The translations under genes were made by a program, and so were the position numbers. From Luteimonas sp. S4-F44 (lineage in GTDB: Bacteria > Pseudomonadota > Gammaproteobacteria > Xanthomonadales > Xanthomonadaceae), in contig NZ_CP093340.1 of the NCBI RefSeq assembly GCF_022637415.1, forward strand, positions 3,057,501 to 3,121,500: a stretch of 64,000 nucleotides of DNA, given 5' to 3'. Every line of letters begins with the position of its first letter. The first letter of the stretch is position 1. The notes under the pieces were generated by a model, which saw only the letters and a program-made list of their open reading frames with translations, was not told where the DNA came from and did not search any database. Shown here piece after piece: positions 18,827 to 29,312 of this stretch.

Positions 18827-20050
18827 ATGGACATCCGCCCTATCTTCTCCACCCTGCGCCGCCACAAGACCGCGGCCGCCCTGATCGTGATGGAGATCGC
18901 GCTCGCCTGCGCGATCATCTGCAACGCCATCTATCTGATCGACCGTCGCATCGACCGCATGGCCCGTCCCAGCGGTGCGGTGGAGAACGAACTTGTCCGC
19001 CTGCAGATGCCACGCGTCAGCCTGGACGAGACACTCGATCTCAATGCCTATGTCGCGCGCGATCTGGCGGCGCTGCGCGCAGTACCTGGGGTCCTGCACG
19101 TGGCGGCCTCCACCCAGATTCCCTATGGCAACAGCAGTTCGACCAGCGGCGTGCAGCTCAGCGACGACCAGGTCAATAACACGCTGGTCGCCTCGCCGTA
19201 CCTGGGTAGCGAGGACCTGCTCGACACGCTTGGCCTGCGCCTGATCGCCGGCCGCGGCTTCAATGCCGAGGAGTACGTGGACATGGCGCGCATCGACGCC
19301 GGCGGCGAGGACGCGAAGGTGCCCGCGGTCATCGTCAACCGTGCGATGGCGCAGGCGCTGTTCCCCGGCGAGGACGCGGTGGGCAAGCACATCTACAGCT
19401 GGGGCAGCGCGCCGATGCCGATCGTGGGCGTCGTCGAGACGCTGGCGCGCCCGAACGATCGATCCGGGCCTGGCGATGCGACGATGCTGCTGCCGGTCCG
19501 CGTGGCCTCGCCTAATCTCAACTACCTGATCCGGACCGATCCCGCGCAGCGCCGCGAGGTGCTGGAGGCGGCCGAGGCCGCACTCAAGCGGATCGATCCC
19601 AACCGGGTGACGGTCAACAAGGACCTCATCAGCGAGCTGCGTGAACAGTACTACCGGCAGGACCGCGCGATGGCGGCGCTGCTGGTCGTGGTGTGCATCG
19701 CCCTGCTGGTGGTCACGGCGCTGGGCATCATCGGCCTGGCCAGCTTCTGGGTGCAGCAGCGTGCCAAGCAGATCGGAATCCGTCGTGCACTCGGCGCGAC
19801 CCGTGGCCAGATCCTGCGCTACTTCCAAGTGGAAAACTTCCTGCTGGCGACCATGGGCATCGCGCTCGGGATGCTGCTGGCCTACGGCCTCAACCAGTTG
19901 CTGATGGCGCGCTACGAGTTGGGCCGGCTGCCGCTGATGTATCTGCCGGCCGGCGCGCTGGTGTTGTGGGTGCTCGGACAGATCGCGGTGTACTGGCCGG
20001 CGCGGCGCGCCGCCTCGGTGCCGCCGGCGGTCGCCACGCGCAGCACCTGA
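18827..20050 (+). CDS. ABC permease, pair 3, type-b subunit (MacB/FtsX family)
   Basis: 407 residues, start MDIRPIFSTLRRHK, almost the same N-terminus as the pair 1 type-b protein. TM1 is about 15-37, the periplasmic domain runs to about residue 275, and three TMs carry [20 protein letters not shown], ending in PPAVATRST. As in the other pairs it follows its type-a partner closely (26 bp). The coupling motif keeps the R-x-x-x-I-G-I-R-R-A-L-G-A core, so contact with the shared ATPase should be intact. Confidence 0.9.
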   Translation: MDIRPIFSTLRRHKTAAALIVMEIALACAIICNAIYLIDRRIDRMARPSGAVENELVRLQMPRVSLDETLDLNAYVARDLAALRAVPGVLHVAASTQIPYGNSSSTSGVQLSDDQVNNTLVASPYLGSEDLLDTLGLRLIAGRGFNAEEYVDMARIDAGGEDAKVPAVIVNRAMAQALFPGEDAVGKHIYSWGSAPMPIVGVVETLARPNDRSGPGDATMLLPVRVASPNLNYLIRTDPAQRREVLEAAEAALKRIDPNRVTVNKDLISELREQYYRQDRAMAALLVVVCIALLVVTALGIIGLASFWVQQRAKQIGIRRALGATRGQILRYFQVENFLLATMGIALGMLLAYGLNQLLMARYELGRLPLMYLPAGALVLWVLGQIAVYWPARRAASVPPAVATRST

Positions 20051-20069
20051 CACGTTGAGGAGGAAGGGC

Positions 20070-21398
20070 ATGCGGTATGCGTTCGAGTTGGGAATGCGTG
20101 GCCTGTTGCGACATCCACGCACAATGGGGCTGGCGGTCGCGACCCTGGCGATGGGACTGGCGGCCACGATGACGATGCTGACCTTGCTGTCGATGCTCTC
20201 GGCCGACCCCTTGCCGGGTCTGAGCCAGCACCTGTACCTGGGTTGGGTCGATTCGCGCCAGGCACCGGCTGCGGGCGCACGGGCGGCCGACGATGTCGGC
20301 GCCCCGCCGCGGCTGTTGAAGCTGGCCGACGTCCAGGCCATCGCCGATGCCCAACCCGACATCCGGCAGACCGCACTGGTGCCGACCTCGCTGACCCTGG
20401 AAGGCGAGGACGCACGACGCGAATCGGTGCGTGCATTGCTCGCGACCGGCCCCCTGCCCTCGATGTTCGGAGTGCCGCTGCTGCATGGCCGCAGTTGGAC
20501 CGAACAGGAAGCGCGCGATCGCGCCCCGGTCGCGATCATCGACGCACGCACCAGCCTGCGGCTGTTCGGTCGCGCCGATGGCACCGGCCAACTGCTCCGC
20601 GTCGGCCAGGGGCAGGTTCGGGTCGTGGGCATCAGTGCCGAGTGGAATCCGCAACCGGGGTTCTATGCGCTGCAGGAATCGGATTCGGGCTGGGGCGAGG
20701 CGCTGGCGATCCGCGCGTTCCTGCCGCTGGACAGCGCGCTCGCAATCGGCGTGACCCCGATCAGCGCGCAGGACTGCGATCGCGGTGGGGCTGGGGGCTT
20801 CCGCTTCAACGAGCTCGATCTCGGCGCCTGCCGCTTTCTGCAACTCTGGGCCGAGTTGCCGACACCGCAGGCGGTCGATGGTTTCCGCGCCGCGCTCGAG
20901 CGGTATGCCCGGCAACGCCACGACACCGGCGCGTTCGAGCGCCCACCGCAGGCGCAGCTGTACAGCGTGCGGGCGTGGCTGACGGCCAACCGCGTGGTGC
21001 CCGACAGCGTGCGATTGAACCTCTGGCTGTCGCTCGGCCTGCTCAGCCTGTGCATGGTCAACGTCGCGGGATTGCTGGCTGCACGTTTCCTGCGCCGCGG
21101 CGGTGAATTGGGCGTGCGCCGGGTGCTGGGCGCGAGCCGCCGGACGGTCGTGGTCCAGTGTCTGGTCGAAGCCGGGGCGGCGGGCCTGGCCGGTGGCCTG
21201 CTGGCCCTGCCGCTGACCCTGTTCGGGCTGTGGGTCGTGCGCCTGCAGGACCGTGGCTATACCGAACAGGCCGTGCTGCACCCGGGGCTGTACGCCGGAC
21301 TGCTCAGCCTCGCCGTCGCGGTCGGCCTGCTGGTCGGGCTGCTGCCCGCCTGGCGCGCGGCGCGGATCGAACCCGCGCTGCAGGTCAAGAGCCTTTGA
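20070..21398 (+). CDS. ABC permease, pair 4, type-a subunit (MacB/FtsX family)
   Basis: 442 residues. The ATG at 20070 follows a strong SD (GAGGAGGAAGG) and is preferred over an in-frame TTG at 20055. It is the most divergent type-a member: the N-terminus is MRYAFELGMRGLLRHPR rather than the SFRRN form, though the cysteines (AQDC and GACRFLQLW), the coupling motif FLRRGGELGVRRVLGASRR and the end PALQVKSL are kept. The distance from pairs 1-3 suggests an older split. Its own strong SD is unlike the weak ones of the earlier pairs. Confidence 0.9.
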   Translation: MRYAFELGMRGLLRHPRTMGLAVATLAMGLAATMTMLTLLSMLSADPLPGLSQHLYLGWVDSRQAPAAGARAADDVGAPPRLLKLADVQAIADAQPDIRQTALVPTSLTLEGEDARRESVRALLATGPLPSMFGVPLLHGRSWTEQEARDRAPVAIIDARTSLRLFGRADGTGQLLRVGQGQVRVVGISAEWNPQPGFYALQESDSGWGEALAIRAFLPLDSALAIGVTPISAQDCDRGGAGGFRFNELDLGACRFLQLWAELPTPQAVDGFRAALERYARQRHDTGAFERPPQAQLYSVRAWLTANRVVPDSVRLNLWLSLGLLSLCMVNVAGLLAARFLRRGGELGVRRVLGASRRTVVVQCLVEAGAAGLAGGLLALPLTLFGLWVVRLQDRGYTEQAVLHPGLYAGLLSLAVAVGLLVGLLPAWRAARIEPALQVKSL

Positions 21399-21409
21399 TG
21401 GAGCCTTCG

Positions 21410-22666
21410 ATGATCCGATTGACCACCCTCCCGCCCCTGCGGCCGATTCTCTCTGTGTTGCAGCGGCAGCGGCTGATGCCAGTGCTGGTCATCGCGCAGA
21501 TCGCGCTGGCCTGCGCGATCCTGACCAATGCGCTGTTCCTGCTGCAGCGCCAGGTGGGCCCGATGCTGATTCCCGACGGCATCGTGCGCGGGCAGTTGCT
21601 GCTGGTCGACCAGCTGGTCCAGGCACAGGGGCGCTGGACCACTGCGGAGGTGCAGTCGGTGAAACAGGCGCTGCAGACGATTCCGGGCGTGCGTGCGGTG
21701 GCGCCGACCCTCGGCATCCCGATGCGCCAGACGATGACCTTCACTCTCACGCTCGACAGCCCGGCCGAGGTCAGCGTCACTGCGACCGGGTTCGCCGGTG
21801 AGGGGCTGGTGCCGGCGCTCGGGTTGGAGCTGGTGCGTGGCCGCGACTTCGAGGATGGCGACTACGCCCGCGATGGCAGCCTGTTCGGCGACGACGCGCG
21901 CCGCGGCATCGTGCCGGCGATCCTGACCGAGGCGCTGGCACGCACGCTGTTCCCCGACGGCGACGCGATCGGCGGCGTGCTCAGCGATGCCGGCGAACCG
22001 CGCTATGTCGTTGTCGGCACCGTCCGCCGCCTGCTGCGCTACCAGCTCTCCGAGCTCGACGATGGCCAGGCCGAGTACTCGATGCTGATTCCCAACCGGG
22101 TCTTCGAGGACCTGCCGATTCTGGCGTTTGCGGTCCGCACCGAACCGGACGCGCGCGAGGCGGTGCGGGCCGAAATCCAGGCGGTCTTCGCGCGCCAGGA
22201 CGGCCCGCAGCTGATGACCGGCATCGCACCGATCATCGTCGACTACGAGTCCCAGCGCTCGGATGCGTTCAAGACCCGGCGCGCGGCAGTGTGGCTGCTG
22301 GGCACCGTCTGCCTGGTCGTCACGCTGATCACGCTGATCGGCATCGCCAGCCTGACCGGCTACTGGATCGAGCAACGGATCCGCCAGATCGGCATTCGCC
22401 GCGCGCTCGGCGCAACCCGCGGCGATGTGCTGCGACAGTTCCTGGCCGAGAACGCACTCATCGTCGCGGCCGGCCTGGTCCCGGGCATGCTCGCCGCGTA
22501 CGCGATCAACCAATGGCTGATGCAGCACTATGCGATGGCGCGTCTGCCGCTGGCCTACCTGCCAATCAGCGCGGCGCTGCTGTGGCTGCTGGGCCAGCTC
22601 GCCGTCCTCGGCCCGGCGCGGCGCGCGGCGGCGGTGCCGCCGGCAGTCGCCACGCGCAGTGCGTGA
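21410..22666 (+). CDS. ABC permease, pair 4, type-b subunit (MacB/FtsX family)
   Basis: 418 residues from the ATG at 21410, which has GGAG six bases upstream. An in-frame ATG at 21398 overlapping the preceding stop (TGATG) would add four residues and couple translation, so the start is uncertain. TM1 is about 25-45; a large periplasmic domain and three TMs follow. The coupling motif is [19 protein letters not shown] in place of the WVQQR form in pairs 1-3. It ends in PPAVATRSA, the type-b signature. Last permease before the regulators. Confidence 0.9.
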   Translation: MIRLTTLPPLRPILSVLQRQRLMPVLVIAQIALACAILTNALFLLQRQVGPMLIPDGIVRGQLLLVDQLVQAQGRWTTAEVQSVKQALQTIPGVRAVAPTLGIPMRQTMTFTLTLDSPAEVSVTATGFAGEGLVPALGLELVRGRDFEDGDYARDGSLFGDDARRGIVPAILTEALARTLFPDGDAIGGVLSDAGEPRYVVVGTVRRLLRYQLSELDDGQAEYSMLIPNRVFEDLPILAFAVRTEPDAREAVRAEIQAVFARQDGPQLMTGIAPIIVDYESQRSDAFKTRRAAVWLLGTVCLVVTLITLIGIASLTGYWIEQRIRQIGIRRALGATRGDVLRQFLAENALIVAAGLVPGMLAAYAINQWLMQHYAMARLPLAYLPISAALLWLLGQLAVLGPARRAAAVPPAVATRSA

Positions 22667-22759
22667 AGCAGTCGACACCGAACCGACCTCCACCACGCCG
22701 GGCGGTGCCAGAATGGCTCCCCGGACGCATCCCTTGCGAACAGGCTCCAGCGCTCCCCC

Positions 22760-24093
<1,334 letters not shown>

Positions 24094-24094
<1 letters not shown>

Positions 24095-25398
24095 TGCCCG
24101 CGCGCCAGCTGCCGCTGACGATCCGTCTGGGCGCCCTGGCGTCGCTGTTCGCGATCGCCGTCGCGCTGCTGGCCGCCTGGCTCACGCGCTGGCTGCCCGC
24201 CTGGTCGGCGGTGCTCGCAGCCGCCGCGCTGTGCCTGCCCGGCCTGCTGTGGGCGGCGCAGCGGATGCTCGGCCCGGTCCGTGCGCTGTTCCGCGCGCTG
24301 GCCGGCGCGGTCACGTCCTATCGCGATGGCGACTACGGCTTCGGCATCCGTTGGGACGGCGGCGGCGAACTCGGCGAACTGGTGGCCGCGCACAACCGGC
24401 TCGGCGATGTGCTGCGCGAGCAACGACATGCGCTGGTGCAACGCGAACTGCTGCTCGACACGATGGTGCAGAACACGCCGGTGGCGATGGTGCTGTTCGA
24501 TCCGCAGCAGCGCGTGGTGCTCGGCAATGTCGCCGCACGCCAGTTGCTCGGCGACGGGCGCCGTCTGGAAGGCCAGGGCTTCGAGACGCTGGCAGCGCAA
24601 GCGCCCCCGGCGCTGCGCGAGGCATTGCGACGCGGCGGCGACGGCCTGTTGAGCGTCGGCGAGGAAGATCAGGAGGACATCTACCACCTGTCGCGTCGCT
24701 CGTTCCGACTCAACGGCCGGCGCCACGACCTGGTGCTGCTGCGCAGGCTGACCACGGAGTTGCGCCGGCAGGAAGTGCAGACCTGGAAGAAGGTGATCCG
24801 CGTCATCAGCCATGAGCTCAACAACTCGCTGGCGCCGATCGCCTCGCTCGCGCACTCGGGCGCCGAATTGCTGCGGCGCGGCCAGCTCGAGCGCCTGCCC
24901 GACGCCCTGGCGACCATCGAGGAGCGCGCGCGCCACCTCGAAGGATTCATCCGCGACTACGCGCGTTTTGCGAAATTGCCGACACCGCGGACCGAAGCCG
25001 TCCCCTGGCACACATTCCTCGCGCGCCTGCGCGACCAGGTGCCGTTCACCCTCGACGGCGACGACGGCGGCCAGGTCCGCATCGACGTCGCGCAGATGGC
25101 GCAATGCCTGATCAACCTGCTGCGCAACGCGCACGAATCCGGCTCGCCGGCCGACCAGGTGCGGCTGCGGCTGCGACGGCTGCCCGACAGCTGGCGCATC
25201 GATGTCCTCGATCGCGGCGACGGCATGAACGAGGCGGTGCTCGCCAATGCGCTGCTGCCGTTCTACTCGACCAAGCGCAACGGCACCGGCCTTGGGCTGG
25301 CGCTGGCACGCGAGATCGCCGAAGCCCACGGCGGACGGATCGCCCTGCAGAACCGCGACGGCGGCGGGCTGCGGGTGAGCCTGCAACTGCCGGCCTGA
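24094..25398 (+). CDS. Sensor histidine kinase (NtrB-like, PAS-containing)
   Basis: 434 residues. Two N-terminal TM helices (about 11-31 and 38-56) enclose only a very short periplasmic loop, so the signal is probably sensed in the membrane or cytoplasm rather than by an extracellular domain. A HAMP-like linker (57-115) and a PAS domain (about 118-220) follow. The H-box is VISHELNNSLAPIA with His240, the N-box is NLLRNAHES near 341-349, and G-boxes are DRGDGM and GTGLGLALAREIAEAHGG. It partners with the overlapping response regulator. Minimal periplasmic loops recall kinases that read membrane stress or permease occupancy, but that is speculation. Confidence 0.9.
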
Positions 25399-25541
25399 CG
25401 CAAGCAGCCAGGCGTCCGGGCAATGGGCCCGGCAGGACAATCGAGCGCTGGGCGCGGTACCCGAGGCGGCGCAGACAGGTGGCTGCGCATGACCCGTACG
25501 TTCGCTCGGCGCGGGCCGCTTCGACCCTGAAGAAAGAACGA

Positions 25542-25571
25542 AGGCCGGCGCGTGCAACCACGCGCCGGCCT
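25542..25571 (-). terminator. Rho-independent terminator of the 1228-residue outer-membrane gene
   Basis: A perfect 13-bp stem (25542-25554 with 25559-25571) and a CAAC loop. Read on the minus strand the stem is followed by the U-rich run TCGTTCTTTCTTCA, as expected for a terminator of the leftward gene ending at 25612. It lies between two convergent genes and may also slow rightward transcripts from the exporter operon. Confidence 0.85.
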
Positions 25572-25577
25572 GCAAGG

Positions 25578-25604
25578 GCGACCGGCGCGTCGTGCGCCGG
25601 TCGC
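25578..25604. terminator. Second hairpin between the convergent genes
   Basis: Perfect 11-bp stem GCGACCGGCGC / GCGCCGGTCGC with loop GTCGT, eight bases before the downstream gene's stop. There is no T-run on either side. It may act with the neighbouring terminator or protect the 3' end of the mRNA. Confidence 0.5.
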
Positions 25605-25611
25605 TATCGGC

Positions 25612-28600
25612 TCAGTAGCTGCCGACGAAGTTGATGTAGACGCCGCGGTGGTCGTAGTCGAAGTCGGTGAGGTCGTCGCTGAAGTCGGTGAAGTTGTAAC
25701 CCACACCGATGCGGAAGTTGCGACCGATATCGCGGTCCACACCGACCATCCAGCCCTGACGCGTGCCGCCATCGTCGACGTCGAGCCAGCGGTACTCGGC
25801 CAGTGCGTGCCAACGTTGCAGCAGCTCGTAGCGCACCTGGGTGGCCGCGAACGTCGTGGCCGAGTCGAACCACGCGCCGGTGCCGCGACCGTACCGTGCC
25901 TCGCCCTCGCGCCGCGCCAGCTTGCCGGCCACTTCCCAGTGGTCGTCGAGACGGTAGACGCCTTCGAGCGACAGCACCTGCGACTTCTGGTCGACCTGCG
26001 CACCGCCGATCTGACCCAGCGTCGCCAGGTCGTACAGGTAGGTGTAGCGGCCGAACAGACCCCAGCGCGAGCTGTCCCAGGGGCGGTAGGCGAAGCCGAG
26101 ATTGCTCTCGATGAACTTCGCGCTCGCCGCCGGGTTCAGGTCGTCCTGGGTATCGGCGTAGTTGAAGCGGGCGGCCACGCGCCAGCTTTCGTTGAGGCGA
26201 TGCTGCACACGGTTGGTCGTGACCCACTGGGTCCGCCGCTCCACACCGCTGTCCTCGCGCCACTCGATCTTGCTCTGCCAGTCCGTCCTCGACGAGGTCC
26301 GCCCGCCCGACACGCTGATCGCGCGCCGGTCGATCTGACCGCCATCACGGTTGGTCAGATCGCCGTCCGACAACGTCAGGCCGAGGTTCCAGCCGATCGC
26401 CGGGTAGAAATCCATGCCGTAGGTATGCGCCAGGCCGGACTCATAGCGGGACTTGAGGAACTGGCTTTCGTTGAACAGGTTGACCTGGTTCGACAGCCGC
26501 CAGCGCTGGCCCAGCGTCCAGCCGTTCTGCTGCGAACGGTTGAACAACGGGTCGTACTCGGTGGTATCGGTCGAGTAGGTATACGCGCCGTAGAAGCTGT
26601 GTTGCGGGGTCAGACGGTACTCGCCGTTGATCTGCGCCGCGTCGCCGCGATCGCCGGTCGTGACTTCGGCGCCCACGCTCGACAGGTTGGCGAAGTTGTA
26701 GCGGCCACCCAGGGTGTAGGCATCGTTGTCGGCGTAGCCGCCGTCGTCGTCTAGCGTCAGCTGCGCGGTGCCGTAGACATCCAGCGCGGTGCCGAAACGG
26801 TGCGTGTAGCGCAGCGCACCGAGCACACCGGTCGCATCGCCGCCAAGGCGGCCTTCTTCGACGCGGCGGATCTCGGCGGCAAGCGCGTTGACGTCCGACA
26901 AGCGCCACTCGGTGACCGCCTGGGCCTGGGTCAGGGTCTCGGCGCCGCGCTCGGCACGGCTGTAGCGCGCGTAAAAGCCGACGTCGCGACCGAACTCGCC
27001 CAGCACCTCGGCGCCGTACTCTTCGACATCGGCCCCGATGTCGAAGCGCGCAACCGAGAAGCCGGCATCCACGCGACGCCACCACGCACCGGTGCTCCAG
27101 TCGCTGTTGGTCCAACCGAGCTCGCGGAAGTTCGCACGGGCTTCGACCGCGGTGGCGTCACCCTCTCTCGGACCTGTCGGGTTGAGTTGGATGAACGAGT
27201 CACCGCCGTTGTTGGAGAAGAACACCGGGGCGCTGGTCGCCTCGGTGCGGCTGTGCTCGATCTTGAGGTAGGTGCCCTTGCCGGCCTGCAGCGTCAGGTC
27301 GGCCGACATCAGCGTGTAGTCTTCGCCCGCCCGGCTTTCATCGACCCAGGTCGCACCGACGCCGACGTGATTGCCGAACCAGTGCTTGCCGCGCAGGCCG
27401 GCGGTGAGCTCGTCGGGGTCGAAGCCGCTGGGCACCCACTCGTAGTCGACGAGCATGCGTACATCGAACCCGTCGAGTGGCTGGTCGCGGATGATCGTGG
27501 GCAGATTTTCGCGGCTGACCTGCGAGAGCGGACGGGTCAGCATGATGCGGCCCTGCAACTCGTTGATCTCGTAGTCGGCGCCGCGCAGCAGCACGGTCCG
27601 TGCCTCGACACGGCCGGTGGTCGGATCGCGGACCTCGACCACGACCTGCTCCGAGCCCGGCAGCACGTCGGTGTGGCGCAGGTAGTACAGGCTGCCGCCG
27701 GTGCCGGAGAACTCGCTGTGACCCGGCGCGGTCTGCGCCTCGGACACGAACGCACGCAGCTCGGTCCCCGGATCGCCCCAGGCATTAGCCATGCGCGAGC
27801 GCCAGGCCAGCGCGGCGCCGTAGAGCGCACGCTGGTACTGCCCGTACTCGGTGCCGGTGAAGCCGGTCGAGAAATTGCCCCACAGTGCCTGGTTCTTGTC
27901 CCAGTCCATGCGCACGTAGAACCGGCCCATGGTGTCGACGTCGCGATAGGTCGTCGAGTCGTCGCCGTAGGTCGGGTAGTACAGATCGGGATCGACGCGC
28001 CGGAAGACGTCCTGCGGGTCGGCCGAGGTGAAGCCGTCGAACAGATCGCTCAGCGGCCGGTTCTGGGTGTCGGCCTGGGCGGTGATCAGATACTTGCCGC
28101 CGATCTTCCCCTTGCCGTAGAACGCCAGGCGCCCGTCGCTGAGGATGTCGTCCTCGCGGCCGGCCATCGCCATTTCACGACCGGGGCCGCTGGCCTTGTT
28201 CTGGTAGACGGTGACGTCGGCGATGCCAACGCCGAAGAAGTAGCGTCCGCTGACGTCGACGTCGAGCGCATGCTCCGACACTTCGCCATCGCGGCCGCGC
28301 AGCCCGATGTCGAAGCGGTGCTGGCCGACCGGCATCAGATACTCGGCGACGAACTTGCGTTCCAGATCGACTGGGTAGTTCTCGCCGTTGATCAGCAGCG
28401 TCTGTCCTTCGGGCAGATTGCGGCCGGTGATGCGCACGCGCGAGCCGTAGACCGGGATGTTCTGCTGGCGCAGGCCGTTGCCCGAAAACACGTTGTCGAC
28501 CAGCGCCTGCGCGGCCGCCTGATCGGCGCCCAGCGACATGCCCAGACCGCGCTCGGTGCTCTGGCGCAGGATCTGCGCGCCGCGTTCGGCTTCGGCCGGC

Positions 28601-29298
28601 GTCACCAGTTGCAGGCGCTGGACGAAGGTCTCGTCGAAGTTGCCGGTCGCGTCATAGGCGCGCAGCACGTACACCAGCTCGTCGCCAGTCCGGTACTGGC
28701 GGCCTGCGGGCAGCGTGCCGTCCCACTCGGCGTCGGCGACCGCCGAACGCGGCAGTTCGAACTGCGCGATCGGCTCGATCAGATCGGCATCGGCGGCGCG
28801 GTAAAGCGTCAGCTCCAGCCGCTCGACGAAGTCGATGTAGTTGCTGCGCGCGAAGAAGCGCACCGGCTTGACGATGCGGCCATCCTCGAACGGCACCATC
28901 GTCGGTGCCGACACCGACAGCTCCGGCTGGCCGAGATTGGGGTCCTCGGTCGCCCAGATGGCACCGCCACCGGGCAACTGCATCGAGAACTGGCCCACCG
29001 CGGTCGCGCGACCGGGCTGTTCCAGCGCGACGCTGACGCGTCGATCGGGCTGCAGCGCCTGAGACGAGGACGCCTCGCTGGTGCCGTGGGTGACCGGCTG
29101 GTCGTAGCTGCGCGTGCGCAGCCGGAACAGCAGGTCGCCGTCGCTGCGGCAGCCGTCGGCGTCGCAGTCCATGGTCGCGGCGCCCGCGGCGCCGTCCTCG
29201 GCGGTCGGCGCCGCGGGGGCGCTCTGCGCCGCCGCGGTCGTCGATGCCATGCCGGCCAGCGCGGCCAGCAGCGCTGCGTCTAGCAGCTTCCTCTTCAT
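25612..29298 (-). CDS. Large outer-membrane beta-barrel-like protein paired with the giant repeat protein
   Basis: 1228 residues from the ATG at 29298, which has a GGGGA SD and a clean signal peptide (MKRKLLDAALLAALAGM..AAAQ). A GTG at 29316 that overlaps the upstream stop would add six residues before the signal peptide and is less likely. A soluble N-terminal part (about 30-380) contains a transglutaminase-free, Ig-like segment (VYGSRVRITGRNLPEG). The C-terminal two thirds consist of alternating aromatic/polar strands typical of a many-stranded barrel, ending in VYINFVGSY with a terminal aromatic residue. It lacks a plug domain or TonB box that I can see. I do not recognise a characterised family; the close upstream partner suggests it anchors or exports that protein. 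Confidence 0.75.
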   Translation of the reverse strand: MKRKLLDAALLAALAGMASTTAAAQSAPAAPTAEDGAAGAATMDCDADGCRSDGDLLFRLRTRSYDQPVTHGTSEASSSQALQPDRRVSVALEQPGRATAVGQFSMQLPGGGAIWATEDPNLGQPELSVSAPTMVPFEDGRIVKPVRFFARSNYIDFVERLELTLYRAADADLIEPIAQFELPRSAVADAEWDGTLPAGRQYRTGDELVYVLRAYDATGNFDETFVQRLQLVTPAEAERGAQILRQSTERGLGMSLGADQAAAQALVDNVFSGNGLRQQNIPVYGSRVRITGRNLPEGQTLLINGENYPVDLERKFVAEYLMPVGQHRFDIGLRGRDGEVSEHALDVDVSGRYFFGVGIADVTVYQNKASGPGREMAMAGREDDILSDGRLAFYGKGKIGGKYLITAQADTQNRPLSDLFDGFTSADPQDVFRRVDPDLYYPTYGDDSTTYRDVDTMGRFYVRMDWDKNQALWGNFSTGFTGTEYGQYQRALYGAALAWRSRMANAWGDPGTELRAFVSEAQTAPGHSEFSGTGGSLYYLRHTDVLPGSEQVVVEVRDPTTGRVEARTVLLRGADYEINELQGRIMLTRPLSQVSRENLPTIIRDQPLDGFDVRMLVDYEWVPSGFDPDELTAGLRGKHWFGNHVGVGATWVDESRAGEDYTLMSADLTLQAGKGTYLKIEHSRTEATSAPVFFSNNGGDSFIQLNPTGPREGDATAVEARANFRELGWTNSDWSTGAWWRRVDAGFSVARFDIGADVEEYGAEVLGEFGRDVGFYARYSRAERGAETLTQAQAVTEWRLSDVNALAAEIRRVEEGRLGGDATGVLGALRYTHRFGTALDVYGTAQLTLDDDGGYADNDAYTLGGRYNFANLSSVGAEVTTGDRGDAAQINGEYRLTPQHSFYGAYTYSTDTTEYDPLFNRSQQNGWTLGQRWRLSNQVNLFNESQFLKSRYESGLAHTYGMDFYPAIGWNLGLTLSDGDLTNRDGGQIDRRAISVSGGRTSSRTDWQSKIEWREDSGVERRTQWVTTNRVQHRLNESWRVAARFNYADTQDDLNPAASAKFIESNLGFAYRPWDSSRWGLFGRYTYLYDLATLGQIGGAQVDQKSQVLSLEGVYRLDDHWEVAGKLARREGEARYGRGTGAWFDSATTFAATQVRYELLQRWHALAEYRWLDVDDGGTRQGWMVGVDRDIGRNFRIGVGYNFTDFSDDLTDFDYDHRGVYINFVGSY

Positions 29299-29312
29299 GA
29301 TCCGGTCCCCTT

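Noticed and set aside
22714..22729. Second sigma-54 promoter before the response regulator
   Set aside because: GG and GC are correctly spaced, but the TT of the -12 element and two -24 positions do not match. Mentioned only as a weak possibility in the gene entry.
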